From Thermoplasmata archaeon (GTDB lineage: Archaea > Thermoplasmatota > DAOVMN01): DNA of 5,189 nt. The translations under genes were made by a program, and so were the position numbers. A model generated the notes under the pieces. It was not told the DNA's origin. It saw nothing but the letters and a program-made list of their open reading frames with translations, and made no database searches. Shown here in pieces: positions 5,028 to 5,189 of this stretch; position 1 is the first letter of the stretch, and each line of letters starts with the position of its first letter. The stretch lies in assembly GCA_030630685.1 (NCBI GenBank), contig DAOVMN010000192.1, positions 1-5,189 of the forward strand, in the 5' to 3' direction.

Positions 5028-5189
5028 GAGAAGGTCGTAGATATCCATCTGGTCCGGTTTGGTGGGGAGTATGTCGTAAGTCTGTGATTAAGAAATAAAA
5101 CATATTTGACCTATCACCAAACATAATCGCCCCATGCAAACACCAAACGCTAATATTTTCGATTCCAATCTGGGGGGATTGGATGGAAA
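5028..5189 (+). other. Non-coding tail with possible promoter and start of a further gene
   Basis: No coding signal is seen after the DUF763 stop until an ATG at 5183 (ATGGAAA, cut by the window edge). CTAATATTTT (5150-5159) is centred about 28 bases before this ATG, a TATA-like placement for a leaderless or near-leaderless gene. CACCAAAC occurs twice as a direct repeat (5115-5122 and 5141-5148), 26 bases apart and just upstream of the TATA-like element. TCCAATC/GATTGGA (5164-5170 and 5177-5183) is a 7-bp inverted repeat with a TGGGGG loop touching the ATG. Too little of any downstream gene is present to identify it. Confidence 0.3.

Noticed and set aside
5058..5121. TTTGGTG (5058-5064) paired with CACCAAA (5115-5121) as a terminator or operator
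   Set aside because: The 7-bp arms are 50 bases apart with no U-tract after them; likely chance.
1..5189. CRISPR arrays, insertion sequences, toxin-antitoxin pairs, tRNA or rRNA genes
   Set aside because: No regularly spaced repeats, transposase motifs, small paired ORFs or RNA-gene signatures were found; apart from the regulatory regions the DNA is filled by chromosomal-type genes.

Overview
The window looks like chromosomal DNA from a euryarchaeon. The evidence is an archaeal translation factor aIF5A with an intact hypusination site, archaeal-style TATA boxes 25-35 bases upstream of several start codons (at least one gene apparently leaderless), and a DUF763 protein started by TTG behind a strong Shine-Dalgarno sequence. 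I cannot place it below phylum level; the gene set would fit Thermoplasmata or methanogen-related lineages.

Layout from left to right: (1) 1-280, minus: the 5' part of a TPR-repeat protein gene running off the left edge, with its own TATA box. (2) 377-2232, minus: a FecCD-type ABC importer, permease then ATPase. The permease is split by a one-base frameshift in a run of ten A's, and the ATPase has no convincing canonical start codon. (3) 2233-2425: a regulatory region with a TATA box between two inverted repeats, plus a possible 24-codon leader ORF behind a GGAGG ribosome binding site. (4) 2426-3753, minus: a two-gene unit, aIF5A then an agmatinase-family ureohydrolase. (5) 3754-3851: a short divergent promoter region. 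(6) 3852-5027, plus: a 391-residue DUF763 protein with a helix-hairpin-helix and a PCNA-interacting-peptide-like motif. (7) 5028-5189: non-coding DNA with weak signs of a promoter and the start of a further plus-strand gene at 5183.

How the genes fit together: agmatinase supplies polyamine, and polyamine (spermidine) is the donor for the hypusine modification that activates aIF5A, so these two genes form a coherent translation module. The importer probably takes up an iron chelate, haem or corrinoid; its substrate-binding protein is not in the window. Its promoter region carries inverted repeats suited to a dimeric metal- or cofactor-responsive regulator. DUF763 has no established function; its HhH and PIP-like motif suggest a DNA-associated role.

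No CRISPR array, transposon, tRNA or rRNA was seen. The most notable items are the PIP-like motif in DUF763, the frameshifted permease, and the promoter/leader architecture upstream of it.
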